A stretch of DNA of 64,000 nt, from positions 743,003 to 807,002 of the forward strand of contig NZ_LMPT01000019.1 of the NCBI RefSeq assembly GCF_001424425.1, written 5' to 3'. The notes beneath the pieces are model-generated. The model saw nothing but the letters and a program-made list of their open reading frames with translations. It had not been told where the DNA came from and did no database searches. The stretch comes from Acidovorax sp. Leaf191 (GTDB lineage: Bacteria; Pseudomonadota; Gammaproteobacteria; Burkholderiales; Burkholderiaceae_C). How positions within the stretch are numbered: position 1 is the first letter of the stretch; the number at the start of each line of letters is the position of its first letter. This document shows positions 28,401 to 35,422 of this stretch, one piece after another. The translations under genes and the position numbers were made by a program.

Positions 28401-28924
28401 TGCAAACCGCCATCGAAATCGGATTTAAATCTGTGCAAAATTTACACAGTCGATTCAATGGATCATTGCGTTGGGATATCGATGACCGTGCTAATGTGGT
28501 CCTTCACCCTCAAGCATTTCAAATGATCAATGATGTCTCGTACCTCATTTTTGGGAACATTTTCGAGCACTCTGGTTTTTACTCACTGACTTCACGTCGA
28601 ACGGATGCCCCGCCATCTGATGTCAAGATTGAAGCGATTGGTGACAGTAAAATCCGTGTGCAAATCATAAGCGCAATATCTCCTGGCGAAAATAGAGATA
28701 CGATTGAAGAGAACTGTCTTGCTGCTCGGCTTAAAATAGATTCCTCGGCTTACATGGAGGTGGTTCAGCAGAAGAAAAAGACGGGGCTAGTCAGACTGGC
28801 TTCCCGAATTGAGCATGAAGGCAATGGGCCGGAGAGTTTAAATTTTGGCGTCATTGATGGCAGCTTTTTTGAAGTGAGCTTTGCGTTGCCGGATTACCTT
28901 CTTACAGCGAAAGGAGTCACATGA
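25415..28924 (+). CDS. dtcA: Detocs sensor DtcA-like: helical-repeat protein with histidine-kinase-like C-terminus
   Basis: A 1169-residue soluble protein. The first ~880 residues are alpha-helical with no membrane segment and look like degenerate TPR/HEAT-like repeats. Residues ~900-1165 look like a divergent histidine kinase. A helix near 903-913 (EQLLYHCLEQH) offers His908 or His913 as phospho-acceptor candidates. An N-box-like FGNIFEHSGF follows (Asn1048), then weak G-box-like sequence. In Detocs, DtcA senses phage infection and passes phosphate to DtcC or DtcB. Order, size and ATGA coupling to dtcB support the call. I cannot place the phospho-His firmly, and the sequence is far from canonical kinases. 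Confidence 0.78.
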   Translation: MNKKLKSPKPLKSPKRKSASKVGSLVNLLRGAAGEKENGRVLRLAIETAKEKANRSLLEVISRMGRTSPLFDLVIPAARTKLQMTALQSRPALKPGSLEIELRWALDIVNNQYTAINDFIRIKKQYERSVMLGDHENAASQLNEIRSMCGATLWEIESNIAYLAAFQGFDSQKSYITTLTSENKKTFAAFFASNIGERNEARVSMEGYQRRLLEKIEKWNISKSFGTYIYYRLTGNIVDIESIPIILAQEAASSPYDLWETIVKVSIYIISSDNKSAISTLRNVFRTDGLNLTDSRLNRINIALGNASLAPVLNPAYEALLAGLHKESLEKASKQILEDPFDVTTFLVICRLLTLDEIYETNEKSMLGKAIDAFKSLSTYSNGSAVDIIERLTMNFGNFGYAAAISDIAKTTSTSILGDISIGAQILSTGCDATAAKTLLHSNNCPTKDYHNHLAVTYEYATEAGAAEGSMLSPIAEAYSKLEHSANTLEYSLALGALNYLDSCSYPSLQIEACIIKPWLMLNAGLRDDCIVSSVQAVVKRPELLHALPIKDAVSDMGYRELSHLDKRIELPILFYLYGIVAGDGSKDISLKVAFKQFLKVHKIIFPSEIGDEKHPIDKSLKVFFLRNVCTQETMDLCGTFDSVQKLDTERMHICKTLINLDPVSAETYEEELIELTRRLSIEEAVQQVESSRIYADTSGLARICRSTYKDLFLRYLDYRGAGLVAEGIVLEREVEGVLRTRDAKLVQNYLDSYDISADTLLVELVEGLANTFMTSPRCGIDSFIGSRIRHGSFEGAFRDPIEALKLITKIDSRSGEYESNNHWLANIGDAGDRTAIDSALKGFSKNIDGILDDAVRRLLFVCDAEHPAGIVSLWPDAESKHKMIKYWVIELRGSLKPDSTIEQLLYHCLEQHFFPALEVAVKQSALFIEHVIYTKIVQEVDRLLLQVSKKCRGVELAGMIATISVLREDLEKAKNKVVKWFTVSANDGAERSFTLQTAIEIGFKSVQNLHSRFNGSLRWDIDDRANVVLHPQAFQMINDVSYLIFGNIFEHSGFYSLTSRRTDAPPSDVKIEAIGDSKIRVQIISAISPGENRDTIEENCLAARLKIDSSAYMEVVQQKKKTGLVRLASRIEHEGNGPESLNFGVIDGSFFEVSFALPDYLLTAKGVT

Positions 28925-29367
28925 GAGTTTTGTTGGTAGAAGATGATGAACCGAAGCGTCGTCAAATCGTAGATCTCTTTTCTAGCAATGAAAAAATCAC
29001 CCTTACCTGCGCAGCGTCGCTGAACGAAGCAGTCAAGCACGTGGATGAGCAGAGTTTTGAAAAGATTATTCTCGATATGTCTTTGCCAACGCTGAATTCC
29101 GGAAATAGAGCGAATGCGAGTGGTCAACAACAAGATCTAGGCGGGCGGCAATTTTTGACCTACCTTTGGGAGCTATCGATAAATACCGAAGTATTCTTAG
29201 TCACGCAACTAAATAGTTTTAAGAGCGAAAATGGCAAGATTATTAGCTTGCAGCAGTTAGATAAGATGCTGCAAAAGGAATTTCCCGGTATTTATAAGGG
29301 CCATTCTTACTTTCATCACAGCACCGATGACTGGGCTGAAAAACTAAAAAACTTCATTTCACCATGA
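28921..29367 (+). CDS. dtcB: Detocs stand-alone receiver DtcB-like
   Basis: A 148-residue receiver domain with no output domain. The acidic pocket is VEDDEP (Asp8, Asp9) and the phospho-acceptor Asp52 lies in ILDMSLP, with Thr in FLVTQ. The canonical Lys-Pro of the last strand is not seen; YFHHSTDDW stands there. An insertion between strand 3 and helix 3 (NSGNRANASGQQQDLGG) is unusual. In Detocs, DtcB acts as a phosphate sink that prevents accidental effector activation. ATGA overlaps join it to both neighbours, so the three proteins are co-translated. Confidence 0.85.
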   Translation: MRVLLVEDDEPKRRQIVDLFSSNEKITLTCAASLNEAVKHVDEQSFEKIILDMSLPTLNSGNRANASGQQQDLGGRQFLTYLWELSINTEVFLVTQLNSFKSENGKIISLQQLDKMLQKEFPGIYKGHSYFHHSTDDWAEKLKNFISP

Positions 29368-30605
29368 CAAAAATTTTAATAGTAGATGATAAGCCAGAAA
29401 GATATCGGGAATTTATTGAAATAGCATTCCAGAAAGGGATGCAAAAAAACGACTTTGTTTTCATTCGCGATGTAGCAGGCGCAACAGATCTATTGAGGGC
29501 CGAACATTACGATGTATTGGTCGTAGATATGTGCCTTCCGCAGAACGCTTGGGATCATCCAACTTCTTCAGGCGGGCCAACTCTTTTTAAAATTATTCGC
29601 GAAGATCCAGAAATTAAGTTCCCTCGATACATCATAGGCATTACGGCGGAAACAGAGAAAAATACCGAGATCGACGAAATATTTGAGAAAAATCCCTGGG
29701 TGCTTATGCGAACTCAGCTAGGCGTTGCATGGGAAAGTATCTTATATAATTTGGTAGAGCATTCCGTGAAGGCGGCTCTGGTGGAGATTCAGGCGGGCTT
29801 TGGTGTAGATGTATGTTTCATCTCAGCATTGAAAGACCCCGAATTCACAGCATTGCAAAGTCAATGCCCAGACCTTAAAGCCCCAGAACCGATAGACGCC
29901 TCTGCTACCTGCTACAGAGGTAGCCTCAAGTTAGCTGATGGATCAGATGCCTCCATTGTTGGTGCCTATTGTCTCCGAATGGGTGCTGTAGAGGCGGCCC
30001 TCCTCTCTGCTAAATTAATAGCGAAATATCGCCCCAGAATAATTATTATGGTTGGTATTTGTGCAGGTCGTGAGGATAAGGTTGCCTACGGCGACATCAT
30101 AGTCGGAAGCCCAGTTTGGGACTATACATTGAATTCTAAAATTATTGGCGAACCAGGGAAGGACAAAAAAACTTTGCCTGGCCCTGATTACATTAGCATT
30201 GACAGAGGACTACTATCAAAAATCGATATTTTTGCCAATGCTAAAAATTTCTTCGATATGATTCACTCGAATTGGCAGGGTGAAAAACCTCGACATGCCC
30301 CATCATTTGTTACTGCACCGTCTGCAACTGGTCCTGCTGTAGTGGCTGACCCTGATGTTTTCAAGCAGATTAAGGAGCTGTCTCATCGGGATGTCAAGGG
30401 AATAGAAATGGAGGCTTACGGAGTCTATGCTGCAGCAAGGATGGCGGCCAACCCAAAGCCGCTGTTTTTAAGCATTAAATCTGTATGCGACTATGGCGAC
30501 TTCCTTAAAGATGATAAATATCAAAAGTACGCAGCTTATACTAGCGCCTCTTCAGCTGTTGAGTTCATCAAAATACATTATCCATCGATAAAAAATGATC
30601 GATGA
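29364..30605 (+). CDS. dtcC: Detocs effector DtcC-like: receiver fused to purine-nucleosidase (PNP) domain
   Basis: A 413-residue two-domain protein. Residues 1-~140 are a receiver (VDD at 7-9; phospho-acceptor Asp55 in VVDMCLP; Thr in GITAET). Residues ~148-405 are a nucleoside phosphorylase/nucleosidase domain: VGICAGRED, then YGDIIVGSPVWDY, the ribose-binding GIEMEAYG (Glu348, Met349, Glu350) and the base-contacting Asp376 in SVCDYGD. In Detocs the phosphorylated PNP effector cleaves ATP to adenine and ribose-5'-triphosphate, stopping phage growth. The catalytic residues are intact. A housekeeping MTA/SAH nucleosidase would lack the receiver. Confidence 0.9.
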   Translation: MTKILIVDDKPERYREFIEIAFQKGMQKNDFVFIRDVAGATDLLRAEHYDVLVVDMCLPQNAWDHPTSSGGPTLFKIIREDPEIKFPRYIIGITAETEKNTEIDEIFEKNPWVLMRTQLGVAWESILYNLVEHSVKAALVEIQAGFGVDVCFISALKDPEFTALQSQCPDLKAPEPIDASATCYRGSLKLADGSDASIVGAYCLRMGAVEAALLSAKLIAKYRPRIIIMVGICAGREDKVAYGDIIVGSPVWDYTLNSKIIGEPGKDKKTLPGPDYISIDRGLLSKIDIFANAKNFFDMIHSNWQGEKPRHAPSFVTAPSATGPAVVADPDVFKQIKELSHRDVKGIEMEAYGVYAAARMAANPKPLFLSIKSVCDYGDFLKDDKYQKYAAYTSASSAVEFIKIHYPSIKNDR

Positions 30606-30632
30606 TTTTTAGCGAAAAAAAATGTCACGTTA

Positions 30633-30660
30633 TTTACCCTCGCAGGTAAAAGCGTTTTTC
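30633..30660 (+). terminator. Candidate terminator after dtcC
   Basis: TTTACC (30633-30638) pairs with GGTAAA (30645-30650) around CTCGCA, followed by AGCGTTTTTC. The stem is short, but the T-run and position 28 bp after the dtcC stop fit an intrinsic terminator. Confidence 0.45.
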
Positions 30661-31128
30661 ATTATAACTGGCCGAGCACTTTGTACCTTTCGCAAAAAAA
30701 GCCGCTGAATCTTGCTACAAGCTAATACTCTGGCTTAAGAGGTGGATAAATACTATCAAGTCCATCCTGTGCTATTGCGATCTCTACCACAAGGTAGCCC
30801 GCGACTGACGGCATAAGACTGGCTCCATCCCCAATTGAAACACTTGGGTTGGAGCCGGTTCGAGTTGATCAGATCCGCCCAAATTTACCCATTACGTTCG
30901 AACTACTAAATACCGGCTTACAACTGTCAGCAGCATTGCGTTTGGGACAGACATCCAATGGTCAGTGCTGGGTCGGCACACATGATCAATTTCAATCGCC
31001 CTCGGACTGAACTCCCTCCATAAAGAGGCTGAAACTGACACATATGTGACCTTTTCTAGTTCGGGAATATCTGCTGCCATCTATAAACAACAGTCGCACT
31101 GATTGTTGGGCCGGACCAGGAGTTAAAA
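30661..31128. other. Unassigned island segment between dtcC and recombinase 2
   Basis: About 470 bp with no convincing gene. One 62-codon open frame on the minus strand (30892-31080; MAADIPELEKVTYVSVSAS start) has protein-like composition, but I do not recognise it and it has no clear SD. GC rises from cargo-like to recombinase-like across the stretch, so it may contain the join of two modules. An imperfect dyad, CAACA...TGTTG, around 31086-31110 sits in the likely recombinase promoter. Confidence 0.35.
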
Positions 31129-31147
31129 ATGGCTGCGATCCCTACTG

Positions 31148-31426
31148 ATGCTTGACATACATCTTCTCGATCTCACTTTTCCTGGGGTGAGCTTTGGGCC
31201 CAAGGAGACACCTTGGAACTTGCGGCACTGGCTCTACCGAGGCGGGGCGAAGGTGCCAACTAGAGAAGTGGCCGCGATGATAGCTACCTTCAAGCTCGGT
31301 CGGCCTTTGATTGAGCGCATCCAACTTGTGCGGCTGATTCGTGAATCCCTAATGAACTACCTGGAGGGCGGTGGACGGAGGGAAACGGTCCGGAGCTGCC
31401 TGGACACGCTTAAGAAATGGCGTTGA
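31148..31426 (+). pseudogene. N-terminal part of recombinase 2, out of frame
   Basis: A 92-residue frame whose second half (GRPLIERIQLVRLIRESLMN, then TVRSCLDTLKKW) reads like the SAM-like N-terminal domain of a Tn554-TnpA-type recombinase. It overlaps the main recombinase-2 frame by 10 nt in another phase. The best SD (AGGAG, 31119-31123) precedes a different ATG at 31129, which gives only MAAIPTDA before a stop, in the same phase as the main frame. The pattern phase 1, phase 2, phase 1 suggests two indels, or translational restarts. Confidence 0.55.
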
Positions 31427-32844
31427 GCCTCGCCACAGTAGAGCAGATCTACCGGCGTTGGTGCGACGCACTCTTGCACAGGGTCCGGGTAGGGCGTGAT
31501 CTCAGGGAAGCAACCGCCCATAGTTACGGCGCACGAGTTGGCTGGGTGCTTGATCGGGTTTTGGAACGAGACAGCCCCCTCATTAAATCCACCCGACTCA
31601 GAAAGCCCAAGACTAGCCCCAGAGCCGTCAGCCCCAATGCTGACAAGCAGAATTTGGAGGTGACTTTCGCGTTTGGCCACTTCCTGCTAGATCTGGCCGA
31701 TGGCCTCTCAGTTGATGCTATTTGGGGGTCGCTTCCACTGCACATTCCCTTGCGGAACGGGAAGACGCTCAAAGAATGGTCAGGACTCAAGCGATCAGAG
31801 CCCTTGCAGCCACCGAACCCCAAGTGGCCTGCAAGAGCGCGACAAGCTACAAAGCTAGCGGCTCAGAAACGCGCTGATTGGGAATCCGAGAGGTCCTACC
31901 GCACGCGCTACCCACTCATCAACCTGCGCATCATGGCCGAGATGTTCATTTTGATGGGACAGCCAGGGGTTAACCTTGCCCAAGCACATCAACTGCGCAT
32001 GGACCAGTGGCGATTCAAGCCCTCCAATCAAGGCTATGAGATCCGCACCTACAAGCACCGTCGTTGGGGCCCGGTTGTCTTTGAAATCTACAGCGGATAC
32101 CGAGCGGTTTTTGAGCGCTACCTTCACTGGCGCAAAGCCATCTTTCCCAACGACACTGATGGGCTGCTATTCCCTTTGCTAGGCAAAGGTGGCAAGCCAA
32201 CGGAGCGTCGCTTTGATCAACACCCCGAAGACAAATTGCTTCGCGCAGCGTGCATACGTGCTGGGGTTCCATTTGTCGGTCCGCAAGCGCTGCGCAACAC
32301 AGGTGTGAACTGGATGCTGCGTCGAACGGGCGACCCTGACCTAACCGCAAATGAGAAACAGCATGCAAAGCAGACGCTCTTGGGCGTGTATGAGAAGCCC
32401 AGCCTGCAGCGAGCCATGGTGCAAACGCTTGTGTTTTGGGCTAAGCATGACCCCGCCTTGGCGCCGCCCGGCCCCGGCTCTTGCGCAGGCAAAGCCCCTG
32501 ACCCGGTGGCAGACGCACCGCTCTCAGCCACCCGGCCGGACTGCATTACGCCTACTGGCTGCCTATATTGCGCCCACCAGCGAGATATCGACAGCTTTGA
32601 CCATGTGTGGTCTTTGGCAAGCTTCAGGCTTCTAAAGTCTTTTGAGTTACGGGCTTGGGGCCAGGCTGCAGCAAAGAAGGCGGTCACACAACCAGCTGAC
32701 CTGGCCATCGAGCGAATTACGGCGAAGTTGGACTTCATCCAAGCAAGTAGTTCGGTGCGCGCTCAGTGGGTGAAGGAAGCCCAGCTTTGGCTGGAAGAGG
32801 GGCGCTACCACCCAGCTTGGGCTGGGCTCATTGAGAGCCTTTAA
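31417..32844 (+). CDS. Tyrosine recombinase 2 (TnpA-like), main frame
   Basis: A 475-residue open frame with recombinase catalytic residues Arg194 (HQLRMDQW), Arg293 (PQALRNTG, with Gln290 where His is usual), a His near 316 and Tyr325 (LLGVYEK). A C-terminal Cys/His cluster (TGCLYCAHQ) follows. The start lies inside the upstream fragment and has no SD. LSLATVEQIYRRWCDALL at the N-terminus looks like the middle of the core-binding domain, so the intact protein probably began near 31129. Its 3' end is near the start of recombinase 3, as in operonic trios. Confidence 0.75.
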   Translation: MALSLATVEQIYRRWCDALLHRVRVGRDLREATAHSYGARVGWVLDRVLERDSPLIKSTRLRKPKTSPRAVSPNADKQNLEVTFAFGHFLLDLADGLSVDAIWGSLPLHIPLRNGKTLKEWSGLKRSEPLQPPNPKWPARARQATKLAAQKRADWESERSYRTRYPLINLRIMAEMFILMGQPGVNLAQAHQLRMDQWRFKPSNQGYEIRTYKHRRWGPVVFEIYSGYRAVFERYLHWRKAIFPNDTDGLLFPLLGKGGKPTERRFDQHPEDKLLRAACIRAGVPFVGPQALRNTGVNWMLRRTGDPDLTANEKQHAKQTLLGVYEKPSLQRAMVQTLVFWAKHDPALAPPGPGSCAGKAPDPVADAPLSATRPDCITPTGCLYCAHQRDIDSFDHVWSLASFRLLKSFELRAWGQAAAKKAVTQPADLAIERITAKLDFIQASSSVRAQWVKEAQLWLEEGRYHPAWAGLIESL

Positions 32845-32911
32845 CCAAGACCGGTTCTACGAAACATTAAACGACAGCATCGACAAACAGAATTCAGGGA
32901 GTTGCTACACC

Positions 32912-34945
32912 ATGAAATTTGACCTGCTGGGCTTGCAGATTGACAGCCCATACGTGCATCCGCAAGTCGAAAACTTCCGGCCGCCAAGCTGGCCCCCGCC
33001 GCCTGACTGGGCTCCCATCCTCGATGCCGAAGGCAATCCGGTGTGCCGTTATAGCGATTCCATCTGGCCACTGGATGTGTGGGCAGGGAAGCCGCTCAAG
33101 CTGAATTTCGGGGACGGCAAGACGAGGAAGGGCAGCACCCAAATTGACCCCGCCAATGCCAATATATTGCGCCAGTGTGTAGCCTGGTTCATGTACGGAA
33201 CCCGGGGTTGCCGAACAGCTGCATCGCTCGACGACAAACTGACAACCATAAAACCTCTGTTTGCTGTTTGCTCTCGGGAGCGCATCTTGGCTAGCGACCT
33301 GATGCGCTTTGATGCGGTGATCGACCAAGTGGCAGCTCAGCTCCCGCCGTCGAGCTTCTACAAAGCCGTTTCGATTCTGCATGACCTTCTGAATGCCAGA
33401 GATTATTTGGGTTTTTGTCTGCTGAACCAAGACGGCCTGGCGCGGCTGGCCAAACTGCGGCCCGATCACGAGAAGGAACAAACATCCTACATTCCCCCGC
33501 GCATCTGGGTCTATCAACTCAAGCGCCTGCGCGAGTGCCTCTTGGACTACGCTCAGTATCAAGAGCGTGTTGAGGACTGCTTTCGGTTCTGCGTGAGCGC
33601 TTACGCCCGCAACGCGGGTTCGCTTAACGCCGCCCTCACGTTGCGTGACGGTGAATATGAAACCCCTTTTCGAAACAAGAAGACCACCCGTTCCGTCACC
33701 TATCACGGCCCGTTCAAACTGACGGCCGATCGTTTTGGAATCACTGAACTGCTGGAGCGATGGACAGGGCCTTTTTCGGGTGACGCAGGTGAGAAGCAGA
33801 TTCGCAAGCTCTCTCAGTATCTGGATCTTGTCTCCAAGGTGGGCCTAGCCTACCTTCTAAATTTCTCGCTCATGCGTGTAAGCGAGGGGTTCAGCTTGCG
33901 TTCCGATTGCCTCCTGATCGAGCACGACCAGAAGTTTGGCGACATCCCTATGTTGGTGGGAGAGACGACCAAGACCGACCCTGACGCCCATGCGCGCTGG
34001 CCAGTGTCCAAAAGTGCGCAATTGGCCATCGACGCTATGAAGCACATAGCCGCCTTGCGCATGTTCTGCGCCAGGGAGCGAGGCAGCCTTGGCATCACTG
34101 AAAAAGACGAGAACAATCCCTATCTTGTTTCTTACCAGTACGAGCCCTGGAGCAACAGCAAGCACAAGCCCTATGGAACGAGGCCAGCGGAATGGAGTTA
34201 CAAGAATGTGCTTTCATCTTTTCCTCTACTGCTGGACAGTGCGCAGCTCACCATCACGGCAGAGGATTTACGGATTGCACGGCTGATCACACCAACCTTG
34301 GATCAGGAGATTTTCAAAATTGGGGCCGTTTGGCCCTTCGCCTGGCATCAGCTTCGCCGCACGGGTGCGGTCAACATGCAGAACTCAGGCCTGGTGGATG
34401 ACTCATCGCTACAGCTGCAGCTCAAACATCACAGCCGAGCCATGACTCTTTACTACGGCCGCAATCACTCGCGCCTGGCACTCAATGAAGAAACGCGAAC
34501 GCTCTATCTAAAGACAATGTACCAAGAGCAAGCTCGCGCTTTGAGCGCCGTTTCAGCTCCTCATTTTGTCAGTCCCTTGGGTGAAGCACGCAAGGCAGCC
34601 ATCGTGAATTTGATAAGCGCGAAGGACGCCACAGCCCTCATCAAGTCCATCAAGCGCGGCGAAGTCAGCGCCCGCAGCATCCGCACAGGGTTTTGCTTCA
34701 ATGCACGGCCCTGCCCCTATGGCGGCATTGATTCAATCACGCACTGCCTAGGTGGCGAAGATGGCAAAGGCTGCCCCGACCTGCTGCTGGACGTGTCTAG
34801 GGCTGGCGACATCACTTGGTACGAGAAGGCCGTCGATGCTCAACTCGCAGTCGTTCATCGGGACTCACCACGCTTCCGCGCGCTCCAGTCCGAGAAGCAT
34901 TCCATAGAGAAATACTATGCCCATGTCCAAGCCAAAAACTGCTGA
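32912..34945 (+). CDS. Large tyrosine recombinase 3 (TnpB-like)
   Basis: A 677-residue recombinase, as large as Tn554 TnpB. Catalytic residues: Arg322 (LMRVSEGFS), His479-x-x-Arg482 (WHQLRRTGAVNM), His506/His507 (LKHHSRAM) and Tyr514 or Tyr515 (LYYGRNH). A Cys-rich end (GFCFNARPCPYGG; HCLGG; GCPD) may bind zinc. I choose ATG 32912, with AGGGAG 10 nt upstream, over a TTG at 32831 that would overlap recombinase 2. The 3' end overlaps the TnpC-like gene by 29 nt, indicating coupling. Confidence 0.88.
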   Translation: MKFDLLGLQIDSPYVHPQVENFRPPSWPPPPDWAPILDAEGNPVCRYSDSIWPLDVWAGKPLKLNFGDGKTRKGSTQIDPANANILRQCVAWFMYGTRGCRTAASLDDKLTTIKPLFAVCSRERILASDLMRFDAVIDQVAAQLPPSSFYKAVSILHDLLNARDYLGFCLLNQDGLARLAKLRPDHEKEQTSYIPPRIWVYQLKRLRECLLDYAQYQERVEDCFRFCVSAYARNAGSLNAALTLRDGEYETPFRNKKTTRSVTYHGPFKLTADRFGITELLERWTGPFSGDAGEKQIRKLSQYLDLVSKVGLAYLLNFSLMRVSEGFSLRSDCLLIEHDQKFGDIPMLVGETTKTDPDAHARWPVSKSAQLAIDAMKHIAALRMFCARERGSLGITEKDENNPYLVSYQYEPWSNSKHKPYGTRPAEWSYKNVLSSFPLLLDSAQLTITAEDLRIARLITPTLDQEIFKIGAVWPFAWHQLRRTGAVNMQNSGLVDDSSLQLQLKHHSRAMTLYYGRNHSRLALNEETRTLYLKTMYQEQARALSAVSAPHFVSPLGEARKAAIVNLISAKDATALIKSIKRGEVSARSIRTGFCFNARPCPYGGIDSITHCLGGEDGKGCPDLLLDVSRAGDITWYEKAVDAQLAVVHRDSPRFRALQSEKHSIEKYYAHVQAKNC

Positions 34946-35402
34946 AACTAACTTCCGCGAGGCCTTCGAGCGCCTGAAGGCTGGCGTGCCCAAGGTCTTG
35001 CCAGCCGGAACCTTGGTAAGCCAAAACAACGTAGCCAAGGAGGCCGGATGCGATCCGTCCGCATTGCGAAAGGCACGCTTCCCGGGTCTTGTCGAAGAGA
35101 TCCAGGCCTACCTTGCCACCCACGGCCAGGAGCGGCCAACATCAGAGCGACAACGCCTTCTCAAGGCCCGTCAAGTCTCACGCGGCAAGTCCGACACAAT
35201 CGCAAGCCTGAAGCAGCAACGCGACTATGCAGCCTCACGGCTGGTCGAAGCAGACGAACTGATCAGCACGCTCACCCGTCGTGTGCGGGACTTGGAGGCA
35301 AAGCTTGACGACCTCCAACCACGCGCCAGCGTTGTCCGTATCAAACCCGCCGCCAAGCCCAAAGCGAACCAACGATCCATGGACATCAGCGGCCCTCAGT
35401 AG
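34917..35402 (+). CDS. Small TnpC-like coiled-coil accessory protein
   Basis: A 161-residue basic protein. Residues ~30-65 look like a helix-turn-helix (VSQNNVAKEAGCDPSALRKA). Residues ~95-135 form a coiled coil (SLKQQRDYAASRLVEADELI and onwards). The tail is Lys/Pro-rich. The position after a TnpB-like recombinase matches Tn554 TnpC, which orients or stimulates transposition. ATG 34923 (MSKPKT) is an alternative start two codons in. Confidence 0.8.
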   Translation: MPMSKPKTAETNFREAFERLKAGVPKVLPAGTLVSQNNVAKEAGCDPSALRKARFPGLVEEIQAYLATHGQERPTSERQRLLKARQVSRGKSDTIASLKQQRDYAASRLVEADELISTLTRRVRDLEAKLDDLQPRASVVRIKPAAKPKANQRSMDISGPQ

Positions 35403-35422
35403 GCGACAATCGCGTTCACGCT

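Noticed and set aside
29364-30605. DtcC as a housekeeping MTA/SAH nucleosidase, or as a CBASS-type effector
   Set aside because: The N-terminal receiver, the adjacent lone receiver and the kinase-like gene fit Detocs. There is no cyclase gene for CBASS, and MTA/SAH nucleosidases lack a receiver.
30892-31080. 62-codon minus-strand frame in the island
   Set aside because: Protein-like composition but no SD, no recognised family and no conserved context. Kept only as a note in the gap description.
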